A stretch of 64,000 nt of DNA from an uncultured Christensenella sp. GTDB taxonomy: Bacteria; Bacillota; Clostridia; Christensenellales; Pumilibacteraceae. Shown one piece after another: positions 1 to 9,044 of the stretch. Both the position numbers and the translations under genes were made by a program. Where the stretch lies: positions 52,591-116,590 of the forward strand of contig CAJTPT010000007.1 in the NCBI GenBank assembly GCA_910578545.1, in the 5' to 3' direction. Numbering within the stretch: the stretch's first letter is position 1; each line of letters starts with the position of its first letter. The notes beneath the pieces were generated by a model that searched no databases, had not been told where the DNA came from, and worked only from the letters and a program-made list of their open reading frames with translations.

Positions 1-1
1 C

Positions 2-445
2 AACTCGATCAGTCCGACGGTGCTTAAGACCTCGCGCGGGTACGAAATGAATATCATACTTCGCAGTAATATTACGTCGCCGCAATATCCCGACGGCGTA
101 TTCCATGCGCACCCCGAATTCCATGTTATCAAAAAAGAATCCATTGGACTCATCGAGGCGCAGGGCTTGTTCATTCTTCCGGGAAGGCTGGAGGGCGAGC
201 TAGATACGCTTTGCAAGTGCATACGTGACGGTAAAGCGTTGCCGAAAGAACTACAAGACTATCAACAAGTGTTCGACGAGATAAAGAATATTTGCGGCGA
301 CACGCGTGATACGGTCGGTATACAAAACGCCGTCCGAAAGGAACTGGGAAGCGTGTGCAAGAGAATACTTCAAAACACCGCCGTGTTCAAAACACACGAT
401 TTGACCGAGAAATTCTTAAGAGAAAGGGCGCTTAAAAATGGCTGA
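2..445 (+). CDS. galT: galactose-1-phosphate uridylyltransferase, C-terminal part
   Basis: This is the C-terminal 147 codons of a Firmicutes-type (family 2) UDP-glucose--hexose-1-phosphate uridylyltransferase, which moves UMP between glucose-1-P and galactose-1-P in the Leloir pathway. The reading frame is open from base 2, so the gene starts before the window. The segment FHAHPEFHVIKKESIGLIEA followed by LFILPGRL is typical of this family's C-terminal half. The stop overlaps the galK start by 8 nt, which implies translational coupling. The neighbours galK, galE and galM make the assignment secure. The upstream part, including the catalytic His region, cannot be seen. Confidence 0.93.
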   Translation, partial: NSISPTVLKTSRGYEMNIILRSNITSPQYPDGVFHAHPEFHVIKKESIGLIEAQGLFILPGRLEGELDTLCKCIRDGKALPKELQDYQQVFDEIKNICGDTRDTVGIQNAVRKELGSVCKRILQNTAVFKTHDLTEKFLRERALKNG

Positions 446-1574
446 TAAAAAGAATATAAATTTAAATGACTATGCCTTTAGAGTGACTGCGGCCGGGCGT
501 GTAAACGTCATAGGCGAGCATGTCGACTATTGCGGCGGCAAGGTGTTTCCCGCGGCTCTCACGCTTAATAACGCGGTGTACGTACGCCCTAACGGCACGA
601 ACAAGGTAAATCTGTCTTGGACGACGCTTGACAGTACGGTCACTCTCGACCTCGACAAGCTCGAAAGCTACGTCAATCTAAAGTACGGCAATTATCAGGC
701 GGGCAGTCTTTTAAAGTGGCGCGAGTCCGGTCATGCTCTTATCGGCTGCGATATGGTGCAGGACTGCGGCGTGCCGTTCGGCAGCGGGCTTTCGTCGTCG
801 GCGGCAATCGAGGTTTCCACAATCGCCGCCATGTGCGCCATAACTAATACGCATATGGATAAAGTGCAAATCGCATTGCAGGCGCAACGCGCCGAGCGCG
901 AGTACGTGGGCGTTAACTGCGGTATAATGGATCAGTACGCGTCTGCTTGCGGCAAAGCCGGCAACGCCATGCTACTCGATTGTAACAGCTTGGAATGCGA
1001 GTACGTGCCCGTTGATACTGGCGACTGTTCGCTCGTTATCGCAAACTGCTGTAAGCCGCACAGCCTCGTTGAGAGCAAGTACAACGAGCGGCGCGCCGAA
1101 ACCGAACAGGCGTTAAACGCGCTGTCGGGACTCGGTATATCGTGCTTGGCGCAGGTTACGCCCAATATGCTCGAGTCGGCGCAATCGATTTTGACGCCCG
1201 CGGTGTTCAAAAGAGTAAAGCACGTAGCGGAAGAATGCGAGCGCGTGCGCCTTGCCGCCAAAGCGATGAAGACAGGCGATATGGCGGCGCTCGGCAAACT
1301 TCTTAACGCGTCGCATGAATCGCTTCAAAAGTTGTACGAGGTGACGGGGAACGAACTTGACGCTCTTGCTTACGCCGCGCAGGCACACCCTTCGTGTCTG
1401 GGTTCGCGCATGACGGGCGGCGGCTTTGGCGGTTGCACGGTTTCACTGGTAAGGTCGGACGATGTGGAGGACTTTAAAAAATTCGTCGCCGAGCGTTATA
1501 CCAAACAAACGGGTTACATACCGGAGTTTTACAAGACGGAAATCGGCGACGGCATAACGGTACAAAAATTATAA
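438..1574 (+). CDS. galK: galactokinase
   Basis: Phosphorylates galactose to galactose-1-phosphate with ATP, in the cytoplasm. It is 378 residues long, a normal length for a GHMP-family galactokinase. The N-terminal galactokinase signature is GRVNVIGEHVDYCGG (about residues 20-34). The GHMP ATP-binding motif appears as PFGSGLSSSAA (about residues 113-123). The C-terminal GHMP motif reads MTGGGFGGCTV (about residues 325-335). It overlaps the end of galT and is followed 33 nt later by galE, so it belongs to the gal operon. The ATG at 438 overlaps the galT stop, which supports this start. Its substrate could in principle be a related sugar, but the operon context points to galactose. Confidence 0.96.
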   Translation: MADKKNINLNDYAFRVTAAGRVNVIGEHVDYCGGKVFPAALTLNNAVYVRPNGTNKVNLSWTTLDSTVTLDLDKLESYVNLKYGNYQAGSLLKWRESGHALIGCDMVQDCGVPFGSGLSSSAAIEVSTIAAMCAITNTHMDKVQIALQAQRAEREYVGVNCGIMDQYASACGKAGNAMLLDCNSLECEYVPVDTGDCSLVIANCCKPHSLVESKYNERRAETEQALNALSGLGISCLAQVTPNMLESAQSILTPAVFKRVKHVAEECERVRLAAKAMKTGDMAALGKLLNASHESLQKLYEVTGNELDALAYAAQAHPSCLGSRMTGGGFGGCTVSLVRSDDVEDFKKFVAERYTKQTGYIPEFYKTEIGDGITVQKL

Positions 1575-1607
1575 TAAACAATCATTTGGTTTTGGAGGTA
1601 AACAGCT

Positions 1608-2624
1608 ATGGCAATATTGGTAACGGGCGGCGCGGGGTACATCGGCTCGCATACGTGCGTGGAGCTTTTGCAATCGGGGCACGAGGTTGTGGTAATAGAC
1701 AACTTTTGTAACTCATCGGAGGAAAGCGTAAAGCGTGTTAAAAAGATTACTGGCAAATCCGTCAAGCTGTACGGCGGCGACGTTCGCGACGAAAAACTGC
1801 TCGACCGTATTTTTAATGAAAACAAAATCGACAGCGTTATTCACTTTGCCGGATTAAAGGCGGTGGGCGAATCGTGCGCCAAGCCGATTGAATATTACGA
1901 CAACAACCTCGGCGGCACGCTCGTTTTGCTTAACGCAATGCGTACGCATAACTGCAAAAAAATAGTGTTCTCATCGTCGGCGACGGTGTACGGCACGCCC
2001 AAAAAACTTCCGCTAGACGAGGAATGCGAGATAGGCGGCACGACCAATCCGTACGGCACGAGTAAGTATTTTCAGGAAATCATGCTTCGCGACGTGTATA
2101 ATGCGGACAACGGTTGGACGGTGGTGCTTCTTAGGTATTTCAATCCTGTCGGTGCGCACGAAAGCGGCATGATCGGCGAGGATCCCAAGGGCATTCCCAA
2201 CAACCTCACGCCGTATATCGCCAAGGTCGCGATAGGCGAGCTTAAAGAGGTGGGCGTATTCGGCAACGATTACGACACCCCTGACGGCACGGGCGTGCGA
2301 GATTACATTCACGTAGTCGACCTCGCAAAAGGTCACGTGGCGGCCATCGACAAGATAACAAGCGCGGGCGTGTACACCTATAATCTCGGCACGGGAATCG
2401 GTTACAGCGTGCTTGACGTCATTCATGCGTTTGAAAAGGCGTGCGGAAAGAAGCTTCCGTATTCCATAAAGCCACGTCGCGCGGGCGATATCGCCGCGTG
2501 CTATGCCGACGCGGGCAAGGCAAAGCGCGAACTTGGTTGGAAGGCTGAGCTTGGTATCGACGAGATGTGCGCGTCGCTGTGGAAGTGGCAGACCAAAAAC
2601 CCCAAGGGCTACAATGGGGACTGA
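1608..2624 (+). CDS. galE: UDP-glucose 4-epimerase
   Basis: Interconverts UDP-galactose and UDP-glucose through a bound NAD, closing the Leloir cycle and supplying UDP-Gal for glycan synthesis. The 338 residues match bacterial GalE length. The N-terminal Rossmann motif is VTGGAGYIGSH (residues 5-15). The SDR catalytic segment shows SSSATVYG followed by NPYGTSKY, giving the YxxxK pair. The start is an ATG preceded by TTTTGGAGG. It sits between galK and galM on the same strand, with only 5 nt before galM. It may also serve the glycan operon starting at 5.7 kb. Confidence 0.96.
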   Translation: MAILVTGGAGYIGSHTCVELLQSGHEVVVIDNFCNSSEESVKRVKKITGKSVKLYGGDVRDEKLLDRIFNENKIDSVIHFAGLKAVGESCAKPIEYYDNNLGGTLVLLNAMRTHNCKKIVFSSSATVYGTPKKLPLDEECEIGGTTNPYGTSKYFQEIMLRDVYNADNGWTVVLLRYFNPVGAHESGMIGEDPKGIPNNLTPYIAKVAIGELKEVGVFGNDYDTPDGTGVRDYIHVVDLAKGHVAAIDKITSAGVYTYNLGTGIGYSVLDVIHAFEKACGKKLPYSIKPRRAGDIAACYADAGKAKRELGWKAELGIDEMCASLWKWQTKNPKGYNGD

Positions 2625-2629
2625 CAGTC

Positions 2630-3610
2630 ATGACTTTGGAAAAACAAAACAAATTCGGCGGCACGTATACGCTTATAAACAGCGCGGGCATGACGGTATC
2701 GCTTACCGCGCTCGGCGCCGGAATTTTAAGCATAAAGGTGCCCGATAAAGACGGTATCGCGCGCGAGGTAGTGCGCATTTCGGATAAGGGCTACGGCAAT
2801 GATTACCACGGATTGACAATAGGCAGAACGTCGGGTCGAATCGCCGGCGCAACGTTCGAGATAGACGGCAAGGTTGCCAAGCTCGAAAAGAACAATTACG
2901 GCACGGATAATCTGCACGGCGGAAAAACGGGATTGTTCGGCAAAACGTTTAACGCCGATATAAAGATGTGTGCCGATTATACCGACGCGGTGTTTACGTA
3001 CACAGATGCGGACGGCGAGGGCGGATACTTCGGCAAGGTCGATATAACGGTGACTTATAGGGTTTACGAAAAGGAAAACCGTCTTGCCATCTATTACAAC
3101 GGCAAGCCCGATTGCAAAACGCTGTTAAACCTGACTAATCACGTTTACTTCGACGTGTCGGGAGATTTGCGCGAGTCGGTAGGCGAGCAGTATATGTATT
3201 TAAACGCTTCCCGAGTGGGCGTTTTAAACGAACGGCTTATTACTACCGAAATCGCGGAGGTGAGCCCCGAGTTTGACTTCCGCAAGCCGCACAAGGTAAA
3301 GGATTACCGTCAAACGGAAGCCGTGCAATGTTATACTCACGGTTACGACCACCCGTTCTTTTTGGACAGCCGCGGCATGACGGACGTACAAGCGTCGCTC
3401 TATTCCGAGCTTAGCAAAATCAAGCTCGAGGTAAAAACGACCTATCCATGCGTGGTTGTGTTCGGCGATAACTTTTACGGTTACAAATCGACCTGCTTTG
3501 AATGTCAGTACAACCCTGACGGCATTCATATGAGCCCGGATGATTGCGGCGTTTGCTCGCCGGACAACCCGTACAACGAACAAATTGAATACTCGTTTAC
3601 CGTAGAGTAA
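2630..3610 (+). CDS. galM: aldose 1-epimerase (mutarotase)
   Basis: Interconverts alpha and beta anomers of galactose or glucose, feeding alpha-galactose to GalK. The chosen ATG is 5 nt after the galE stop with GGGGA just upstream, giving 326 residues; a longer reading frame would run back inside galE. Visible family features are GLTIGRTSGRIAGATFEI, NLHGGKTGLFGKTF (substrate-binding His), LTNHVYFDVSG (the NH pair and following segment) and a C-terminal PYNEQIEYSF. It is the last gene of the gal operon and is followed by a terminator. Confidence 0.93.
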   Translation: MTLEKQNKFGGTYTLINSAGMTVSLTALGAGILSIKVPDKDGIAREVVRISDKGYGNDYHGLTIGRTSGRIAGATFEIDGKVAKLEKNNYGTDNLHGGKTGLFGKTFNADIKMCADYTDAVFTYTDADGEGGYFGKVDITVTYRVYEKENRLAIYYNGKPDCKTLLNLTNHVYFDVSGDLRESVGEQYMYLNASRVGVLNERLITTEIAEVSPEFDFRKPHKVKDYRQTEAVQCYTHGYDHPFFLDSRGMTDVQASLYSELSKIKLEVKTTYPCVVVFGDNFYGYKSTCFECQYNPDGIHMSPDDCGVCSPDNPYNEQIEYSFTVE

Positions 3611-3614
3611 AATC

Positions 3615-3651
3615 AAAAGCGCTCGCATATAAAAAAGCGGGTGCTTTTTTT
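3615..3651 (+). terminator. rho-independent terminator of the gal operon
   Basis: A ten-pair stem (AAGCGCTCGC against GCGGGTGCTT, with two G-U pairs) is followed by seven T residues, starting 4 nt after the galM stop. Confidence 0.85.
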
Positions 3652-3705
3652 ATTACCGACAAGGTAACAAAAAAACACAAAAAAGCACAAAATGATACAA
3701 AACAG

Positions 3706-3735
3706 TTGACGGGCGAGGTTATATAAATGTAAAAT
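3706..3735 (+). promoter_or_regulatory. sigma-A type promoter with its -10 box next to the start codon
   Basis: TTGACG (3706-3711) and TAAAAT (3730-3735) are separated by 18 nt. Only 7 nt lie between the -10 box and the ATG at 3743, so the transcript should begin at or next to the start codon. No Shine-Dalgarno sequence fits in that space. Confidence 0.6.
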
Positions 3736-3742
3736 ATACCGT

Positions 3743-5428
3743 ATGAAACAAAAGGCGTTATTCGTACGGGTAAATATATGTGCTGCTATGCTGTCGTATT
3801 TTGCGGCGGTGATTTTTGCTATTTTTGCATTAATTGCGTGCGGAAATGCCGTGGGCGACGCTTCCGAAATAGTCGGAATATACGCGCAGGACGTCTACGT
3901 CGAGTACGACGGCAACGAACACGGCATTACTGTTAATAACGTTATCGACGGAGATATGATACTATACAAAGCTGTTTCGGGAAGTGATTGGACAGAGAAT
4001 CCTCCAAGCTATATTTTTCCTGGCGTTTACGAAATAGAGTATAAAGTCGAAAGACGCGGTTGTAACGACTTTATAGGTATGGCAACGGTAACGATTGTCA
4101 AGGCGATACTCGGCGGAATATCGTCGCCGACGGAAACGATAATTTGCGACGGACTTTCGCACGGGATAAAAATTAGCGGACTGCAACCGACGGACGGGAT
4201 TACCTATTCGACCGACGGGTTTGATTTTTCTTTGGACGAGCCGAAGTGGACTGACGTGGGCGAGTATACCGTGTATTTCATCGTCGAACGCGATTACGCC
4301 GAGTACTGCGGGTCGGGGGTGTTAGTCATTCTTCCCGATATAAGCGGCAGATACCTAAATGCCTCGTTCGGGATAATAGAACTGACGTCATCCGGCGGGA
4401 CGGCAAACGGCGAAAGTATAACGCTCGAGTATGATTGCTCCGGCGCGGGGAAGCTGGGCGAGGACGACTTTCAAGTATCAAACGGTATACTGTCGTATAA
4501 AGGTGAAGAATACACGAGGATTACCGACGACGCAACCGTATACGCGATAAAGGTGAACGACGAAAGATTATACTTTTTACAAGAAGATAAAGTCGACAAG
4601 TTGGCTGTAAAAATTAATTCAAATGGCGCTGATATAACGTATAACGGCAAGGTGTTGATGACTGTAAGCGGCGTCAACTACTGTGAAACGGGGATTGTGA
4701 CCGACTACGTCGGGCTTGCGTTTGAAGTAGCTTTAGCGCAGTCGGAAACGGAAGTCGTATTTAGTTTGCGCGAAAGGCAGCCGGAAAAAGACTTGACGGA
4801 AATAACCGTTTACGACGGAAAAGAACACACGTTCGATCTCGGCGCAGACTATTTATTTTTGACTGAGCGTGAAAGCTATGTCGAGGCGGGTAAGTATACC
4901 GCAACGGTAGTCGAATCGAGCGACGTTTTTTTACCAGAGGTGCGTACGGCAACTCTCGTTATCTTGCCCGATATAATCGGCGTGTACCTCGACGGCACGA
5001 CTGTAATACAAATAACGGAAGAGCGAGCGACTAAAAACTTTACCGAGATCGTACTCGATAAAACCGTCGACGGGTGGGAAGCGGAAGGAAAAACCGTTGT
5101 CGTCATACCCGACGGAATAGAAATAGACGGTAACGAGTATGTAAGGGTTGAGGATAGGGCGATCTTGATAGAAGTCGGCGGTATAACGTATACGACTCAG
5201 TTCGAGGGCGCGCCCGATTCTTTTATGAGTGTTCGGAAGAACGGCGGCGTAATCGAGATAATATGCGACGGACAGACGATTGCCGAAATACCTTTTGACG
5301 GCAGTGAGATATTGACTGTGAACGGCGAGTCCGCGTCTTTTGTCGATGCTAACGGGGTTGCCACGTTTGTACTTGGTGCAAGTGAGATGGACAGTCCTAT
5401 CGTGCGCGTAATTATTGAGGCGGAATAG
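3743..5428 (+). CDS. Ig-like (MBG-type) surface lipoprotein
   Basis: A 561-residue exported protein of unknown function. The N-terminus has a hydrophobic stretch ending in FALIACGN, which fits a lipobox with the lipidated Cys near residue 33. The mature part shows three related beta modules, each opening like YDGNEHGITV, CDGLSHGIKI or YDGKEHTFDL and closing with VTIVKA, VLVILP or ATLVILP. This is the pattern of MBG-type bacterial Ig-like modules. Two further related blocks begin PDISGRYLNA and PDIIGVYLDG. It stands alone between the gal and glycan operons. The promoter suggests a leaderless transcript. A binding or structural role at the cell surface is an inference. Confidence 0.7.
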   Translation: MKQKALFVRVNICAAMLSYFAAVIFAIFALIACGNAVGDASEIVGIYAQDVYVEYDGNEHGITVNNVIDGDMILYKAVSGSDWTENPPSYIFPGVYEIEYKVERRGCNDFIGMATVTIVKAILGGISSPTETIICDGLSHGIKISGLQPTDGITYSTDGFDFSLDEPKWTDVGEYTVYFIVERDYAEYCGSGVLVILPDISGRYLNASFGIIELTSSGGTANGESITLEYDCSGAGKLGEDDFQVSNGILSYKGEEYTRITDDATVYAIKVNDERLYFLQEDKVDKLAVKINSNGADITYNGKVLMTVSGVNYCETGIVTDYVGLAFEVALAQSETEVVFSLRERQPEKDLTEITVYDGKEHTFDLGADYLFLTERESYVEAGKYTATVVESSDVFLPEVRTATLVILPDIIGVYLDGTTVIQITEERATKNFTEIVLDKTVDGWEAEGKTVVVIPDGIEIDGNEYVRVEDRAILIEVGGITYTTQFEGAPDSFMSVRKNGGVIEIICDGQTIAEIPFDGSEILTVNGESASFVDANGVATFVLGASEMDSPIVRVIIEAE

Positions 5429-5481
5429 CTTTGCCGTGTTATGTAAATACACTTAATATTTAATCAAATTGCGGTATTCTG

Positions 5482-5510
5482 TTGCATTTCTGCAAACAAT
5501 AATGTATAAT
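5482..5510 (+). promoter_or_regulatory. promoter of the surface-glycan operon
   Basis: TTGCAT (5482-5487), a 17-nt spacer and a perfect TATAAT (5505-5510) preceded by TG. It is the only good promoter seen before the eleven-gene block, and it leaves an untranslated leader of about 210 nt. Confidence 0.75.
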
Positions 5511-5727
5511 GAGATTTGTACGAGTGTACGACCCTAAATAGATACACCCGTATGTGCACCCATTCGCGCGGACGCGTTTGCAGTGGTCTTTATCGGTCGC
5601 AAGCGACGGCTCGTAGGACTGTTCTCGGTTTGAGCTTGCGACGTTTATACAAAAGACGAATTCGAGACGGTTATTCTTCTCGAATGGGCGAAGCACACAA
5701 AAAAATTGATTGGGTTAAAAAAGATAT
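5511..5727 (+). ncRNA. structured 5' leader of the glycan operon
   Basis: The stretch between the promoter and the first start codon has no credible gene but can fold. GTCGCAAGC (5596-5604) pairs perfectly with GCTTGCGAC (5634-5642). ATTCGAGA (5660-5667) pairs perfectly with TCTCGAAT (5678-5685). No T-run follows either stem, so neither is an obvious terminator. I recognise no known riboswitch class. A processive antitermination element, as known upstream of some Firmicutes capsule operons, is possible but not shown. Confidence 0.4.
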
Positions 5728-6975
5728 ATGTTTACACAGGATAAAAAATTTACGCCGTTTGCCGATAAAGTTTGGCTGGCAACACCGACCATGCACGGCG
5801 ACGAGCTCAAGTGGATGACTGACGCATACAATAAAAATTGGATGTCCACCGTCGGCGAGAATATAAACGAAGTCGAGCGGCTTGTTGCGAAAAAAATAGG
5901 TTGCAAGTACGCCGTTGCGCTCGCCACCGGCACGGCGGCGTTACACCTTGCAATGAAGTTAGCGGGAATAAAGCGCGGCGATAAGGTGTTTTGCAGTGAT
6001 ATGACTTTTGCGGCAACGCTCAATCCCGTAGTGTACGAGGGCGGCGTTCCTGTGTTTATCGATACGGAGCGCGATACTTGGAATACCGATCCGAAAGCGC
6101 TCGAAAAGGCATTCGAGCTTTATCCCGAAGTCAGGTATATAGTTGTTGCCAATTTGTACGGCACGCCGGGGAAAATGGACGAGCTTCGCGCTGTAGCGGA
6201 TAGGCACGGTGCGGTGATCATTGAGGATGCGGCGGAAAGCTACGGCGCAACATACAAGGGCAAGCAGACGGGAACGTTCGGCGATATAGGCATTATCAGC
6301 TTTAACGGGAATAAAATAATAACGGGCTCTGCCGGCGGTATGCTTCTTACCGATGATATTAATCAAGCCAACAAGGCGCGCAAGTGGAGCACTCAAAGTC
6401 GCGAAAACGCGCCATGGTATCAGCATGAGGAACTCGGCTATAACTACCGCATGAGCAATGTTATAGCGGGCGTTATTCGCGGTCAGCTTCCGTATTTGGA
6501 AGAGCATATCGCGAAAAAGAAAGCTATTTACGAGCGGTATAAAGCGGGCTTTAAAGGTTTGCCCGTGTCGATGAATCCTTACGACGGGAAAAACTCCGAG
6601 CCTATCTTTTGGCTGTCGTGCATGATAATAGACGAGCGCGCGATGTGTAAGCACGTGCGCGGCGACCGCGACGCATGCTATGTACCCGAACACGGCAAAA
6701 GCTGCCCGACGGAAATACTCGGTACTCTTGCTAAATACAATGCCGAGGGCAGACCTATTTGGAAGCCCATGCACCTACAGCCGATTTTCAGAAACAATCC
6801 GTTTGTAACGGTGGATGGCAACGGCAGGGGTACTACAAACGCTTATATAGCCGGTTGCGGAATAGACGTCGGCGCGGATATATTCAATCGCGGTCTGTGC
6901 TTGCCGAGCGATATAAAAATGACGGCCGACGAGCAGGACAAGATAATCGAAATAATCAGGGCGTGCTTTGATTGA
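5728..6975 (+). CDS. DegT/DnrJ/EryC1/StrS sugar aminotransferase
   Basis: A 415-residue PLP-dependent aminotransferase of the nucleotide-sugar type, likely putting an amino group on a keto-sugar nucleotide used for the surface polymer. Visible features are ALATGTAALHLAM (PLP phosphate region), VIIEDAAESYGA (the Asp that binds the pyridine nitrogen) and ISFNGNKIITGSAGG, in which the Lys would form the Schiff base. The next gene encodes a priming sugar-phosphate transferase, an arrangement like pglE-pglC in bacillosamine pathways, so a diamino-sugar precursor is plausible. It is the first gene of the operon. The ribosome site is weak. No dehydratase or acetyltransferase for the same sugar is seen nearby. 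Confidence 0.85.
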   Translation: MFTQDKKFTPFADKVWLATPTMHGDELKWMTDAYNKNWMSTVGENINEVERLVAKKIGCKYAVALATGTAALHLAMKLAGIKRGDKVFCSDMTFAATLNPVVYEGGVPVFIDTERDTWNTDPKALEKAFELYPEVRYIVVANLYGTPGKMDELRAVADRHGAVIIEDAAESYGATYKGKQTGTFGDIGIISFNGNKIITGSAGGMLLTDDINQANKARKWSTQSRENAPWYQHEELGYNYRMSNVIAGVIRGQLPYLEEHIAKKKAIYERYKAGFKGLPVSMNPYDGKNSEPIFWLSCMIIDERAMCKHVRGDRDACYVPEHGKSCPTEILGTLAKYNAEGRPIWKPMHLQPIFRNNPFVTVDGNGRGTTNAYIAGCGIDVGADIFNRGLCLPSDIKMTADEQDKIIEIIRACFD

Positions 6976-9044
6976 TGGAATTTTGGAATAAACTGACCAC
7001 GGAATGGTGGGGAATACTTATACTTTGTATCGTGTGTTTGGCGGTGTGGGCGGCGCTTTCGGCGCTACTGTACAAGCCGTTTTTCAAGCGTTTTTACGAT
7101 ATAGTTTTAAGCTTTGTCGCTATAATCGTTTTTTCGCCGCTGTACATTATATTAATAATTGCGGGCGGAATAGCAATGAAAGGCAATCCGTTTTTCATTC
7201 AGAAACGCCCGGGACGAAGAAAGAAGCTTTCCAAAAAGCAGTGTGAAAAGCGTGGCGTTCCGTACGGTTCGTACGGCGATGAGAAGATAATCAAGCTGTT
7301 GAAATTTCGTACGATGACAAACGAAAAGGACGAAAACGGCGAACTGTTGCCCGACGAGAAGCGTTTGAATAAATACGGAAGATGGTTGCGAAAAACGTCG
7401 TGCGATGAATTGCCGTCGCTTATAAATATATTTAAAGGTGACTTGTCGATTGTCGGACCGCGCCCGCTTGCCATGTCGTATTTACCGTATTACACCGAAA
7501 GCGAGCGCATGCGTCATAGCGTTCGTCCCGGTCTTACCGGTTGGGCTCAGGTTAACGGACGGACGGCGATAGGCTGGGATAGGCGGTTGCAGTATGATTC
7601 CGAATATATTACAAGGGTATCTCTGCTTTTCGATATAAAAATAATTTTACTTACCGTCAAAAAGGTGTTGAAGGCAAGTGATATCGTAGAGGCGGTCGGG
7701 CAAACGGACTTTTATGATTACAGGACAGCGCAGTGGGAGGACGGAACAGTGGCCCGTCCGCAAACGGCTTTGAGAGTAGCGGGAAAAAGGCTTTTAATCC
7801 TCGGCGGATCTTCATTGGAGATTACGCTGGTTGAGCGGGCGAAGCAGTTAGGCGTACATACGATAGTAACCGATTATTACAACGTGAATGAAAGTCCCGC
7901 CAAAAAAATTGCCGACGAGTATTGGGATATTAGCTGGAGCGATATCGAAGCACTCGAAACCAAATGCCGAAAAAACAAAATCGACGGGGTGCTTGCCGGA
8001 TACTCGGAGTTTAGAGTCGAAAGTCTGATTAAGCTTTGTAAAAGACTCGGTTTGCCGTGCTATCTTAATGACGAACAGTTGGATATCACACGCAACAAAG
8101 ATAAATTCAAAGAGTTATGCCGTAAAAACGGCGTTCCGGTCGTGCGCGAGTATAACAGTATCGACGACGTTACAAGTTACCCGATTATAGTAAAGCCTGT
8201 CGATAGAGGCGGATCTATCGGCGTCGGTATTGCCAATAACAAAGAAGAGCTTATAAAAGCATACGACTATGCTATGCAAACGTCTGTGTGCAAGAAGGTA
8301 ATAATAGAGGATTACATTTTAGACGGAATTAAGTTTGACGTATATTATGCAATCCTAAACGGAAAGCCCGTCCTATTATCTACGGACGATACGTTTATGT
8401 CGGCAAAGGATTCGCCGAGCCGCGTAATTCAAAACGGTTGGGCTTTTCCGTCGAGGTATACCGATTTATATTTGTCCGATGTCAGTAACAGCGTCGAAAA
8501 AATGATAGTCGATCTGGGAATAAAAAACGGGTATATTTTCTTTTCGGGTTTTGCTTTGCCGAATAATAACTTCGTGTTTTTTGAAACGGGATTTAGGCTG
8601 AGCGGCGAGCAAGTATACGTTTATACAAACGGCGAGGGATTAACAAACGTGTTTGACTTGTTGATTCAGCACGCGCTTTGCGGACACACTGCGGGCATCC
8701 CGTCATTGCCGTATCGCGACGGTATGAAAAAATGCGTAACCGTAAACTATTACGCAAATGCGGGCGTGGTCGGTTCCATACGCGGTGCCGAAGAAATATC
8801 CAAAACCGACGATTGCATACTGTCCGTGCTTTTTGCAAACGCAGGTGATAAATGCGACGATTCATGCGCAATATTACATAAGCTCGGAATGTTCTCGTTT
8901 GTCGGTGAAAATCCGGCGGAATTGGCAGAAAACGTTAAAAAAGCAAACGAGGCGTTTGTTGCAGTCGATACCGACGGAAACAATATGATATACGATTATT
9001 TAGATACCGCGACGGTAGGGACGTGGTGGAGCGGGGTAAATTGA
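6975..9044 (+). CDS. priming sugar-phosphate transferase fused to an ATP-grasp domain
   Basis: A 689-residue two-part protein. Residues 1 to about 250 form a bacterial sugar transferase: a membrane segment at about 10-35, a re-entrant hydrophobic helix, then KLLKFRTMTNE, RKTSCDELPSLINIFKGDLS and VGPRPLAMSYL, the catalytic core that moves sugar-1-phosphate to undecaprenyl phosphate. Residues from about 265 form an ATP-grasp enzyme: LLILGGSSLEITLVERAKQL, RNKDKFKELCRKNGVPV, IIVKPVDRGGSIGVGIA and a metal-site-like VFFETGFRLSGEQ. ATP-grasp enzymes join a carboxylate to an amine or thiol, so this half may acylate an amino sugar. The ATG at 6975 overlaps the preceding stop. The fusion is unusual in my experience. 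Confidence 0.85.
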   Translation: MEFWNKLTTEWWGILILCIVCLAVWAALSALLYKPFFKRFYDIVLSFVAIIVFSPLYIILIIAGGIAMKGNPFFIQKRPGRRKKLSKKQCEKRGVPYGSYGDEKIIKLLKFRTMTNEKDENGELLPDEKRLNKYGRWLRKTSCDELPSLINIFKGDLSIVGPRPLAMSYLPYYTESERMRHSVRPGLTGWAQVNGRTAIGWDRRLQYDSEYITRVSLLFDIKIILLTVKKVLKASDIVEAVGQTDFYDYRTAQWEDGTVARPQTALRVAGKRLLILGGSSLEITLVERAKQLGVHTIVTDYYNVNESPAKKIADEYWDISWSDIEALETKCRKNKIDGVLAGYSEFRVESLIKLCKRLGLPCYLNDEQLDITRNKDKFKELCRKNGVPVVREYNSIDDVTSYPIIVKPVDRGGSIGVGIANNKEELIKAYDYAMQTSVCKKVIIEDYILDGIKFDVYYAILNGKPVLLSTDDTFMSAKDSPSRVIQNGWAFPSRYTDLYLSDVSNSVEKMIVDLGIKNGYIFFSGFALPNNNFVFFETGFRLSGEQVYVYTNGEGLTNVFDLLIQHALCGHTAGIPSLPYRDGMKKCVTVNYYANAGVVGSIRGAEEISKTDDCILSVLFANAGDKCDDSCAILHKLGMFSFVGENPAELAENVKKANEAFVAVDTDGNNMIYDYLDTATVGTWWSGVN

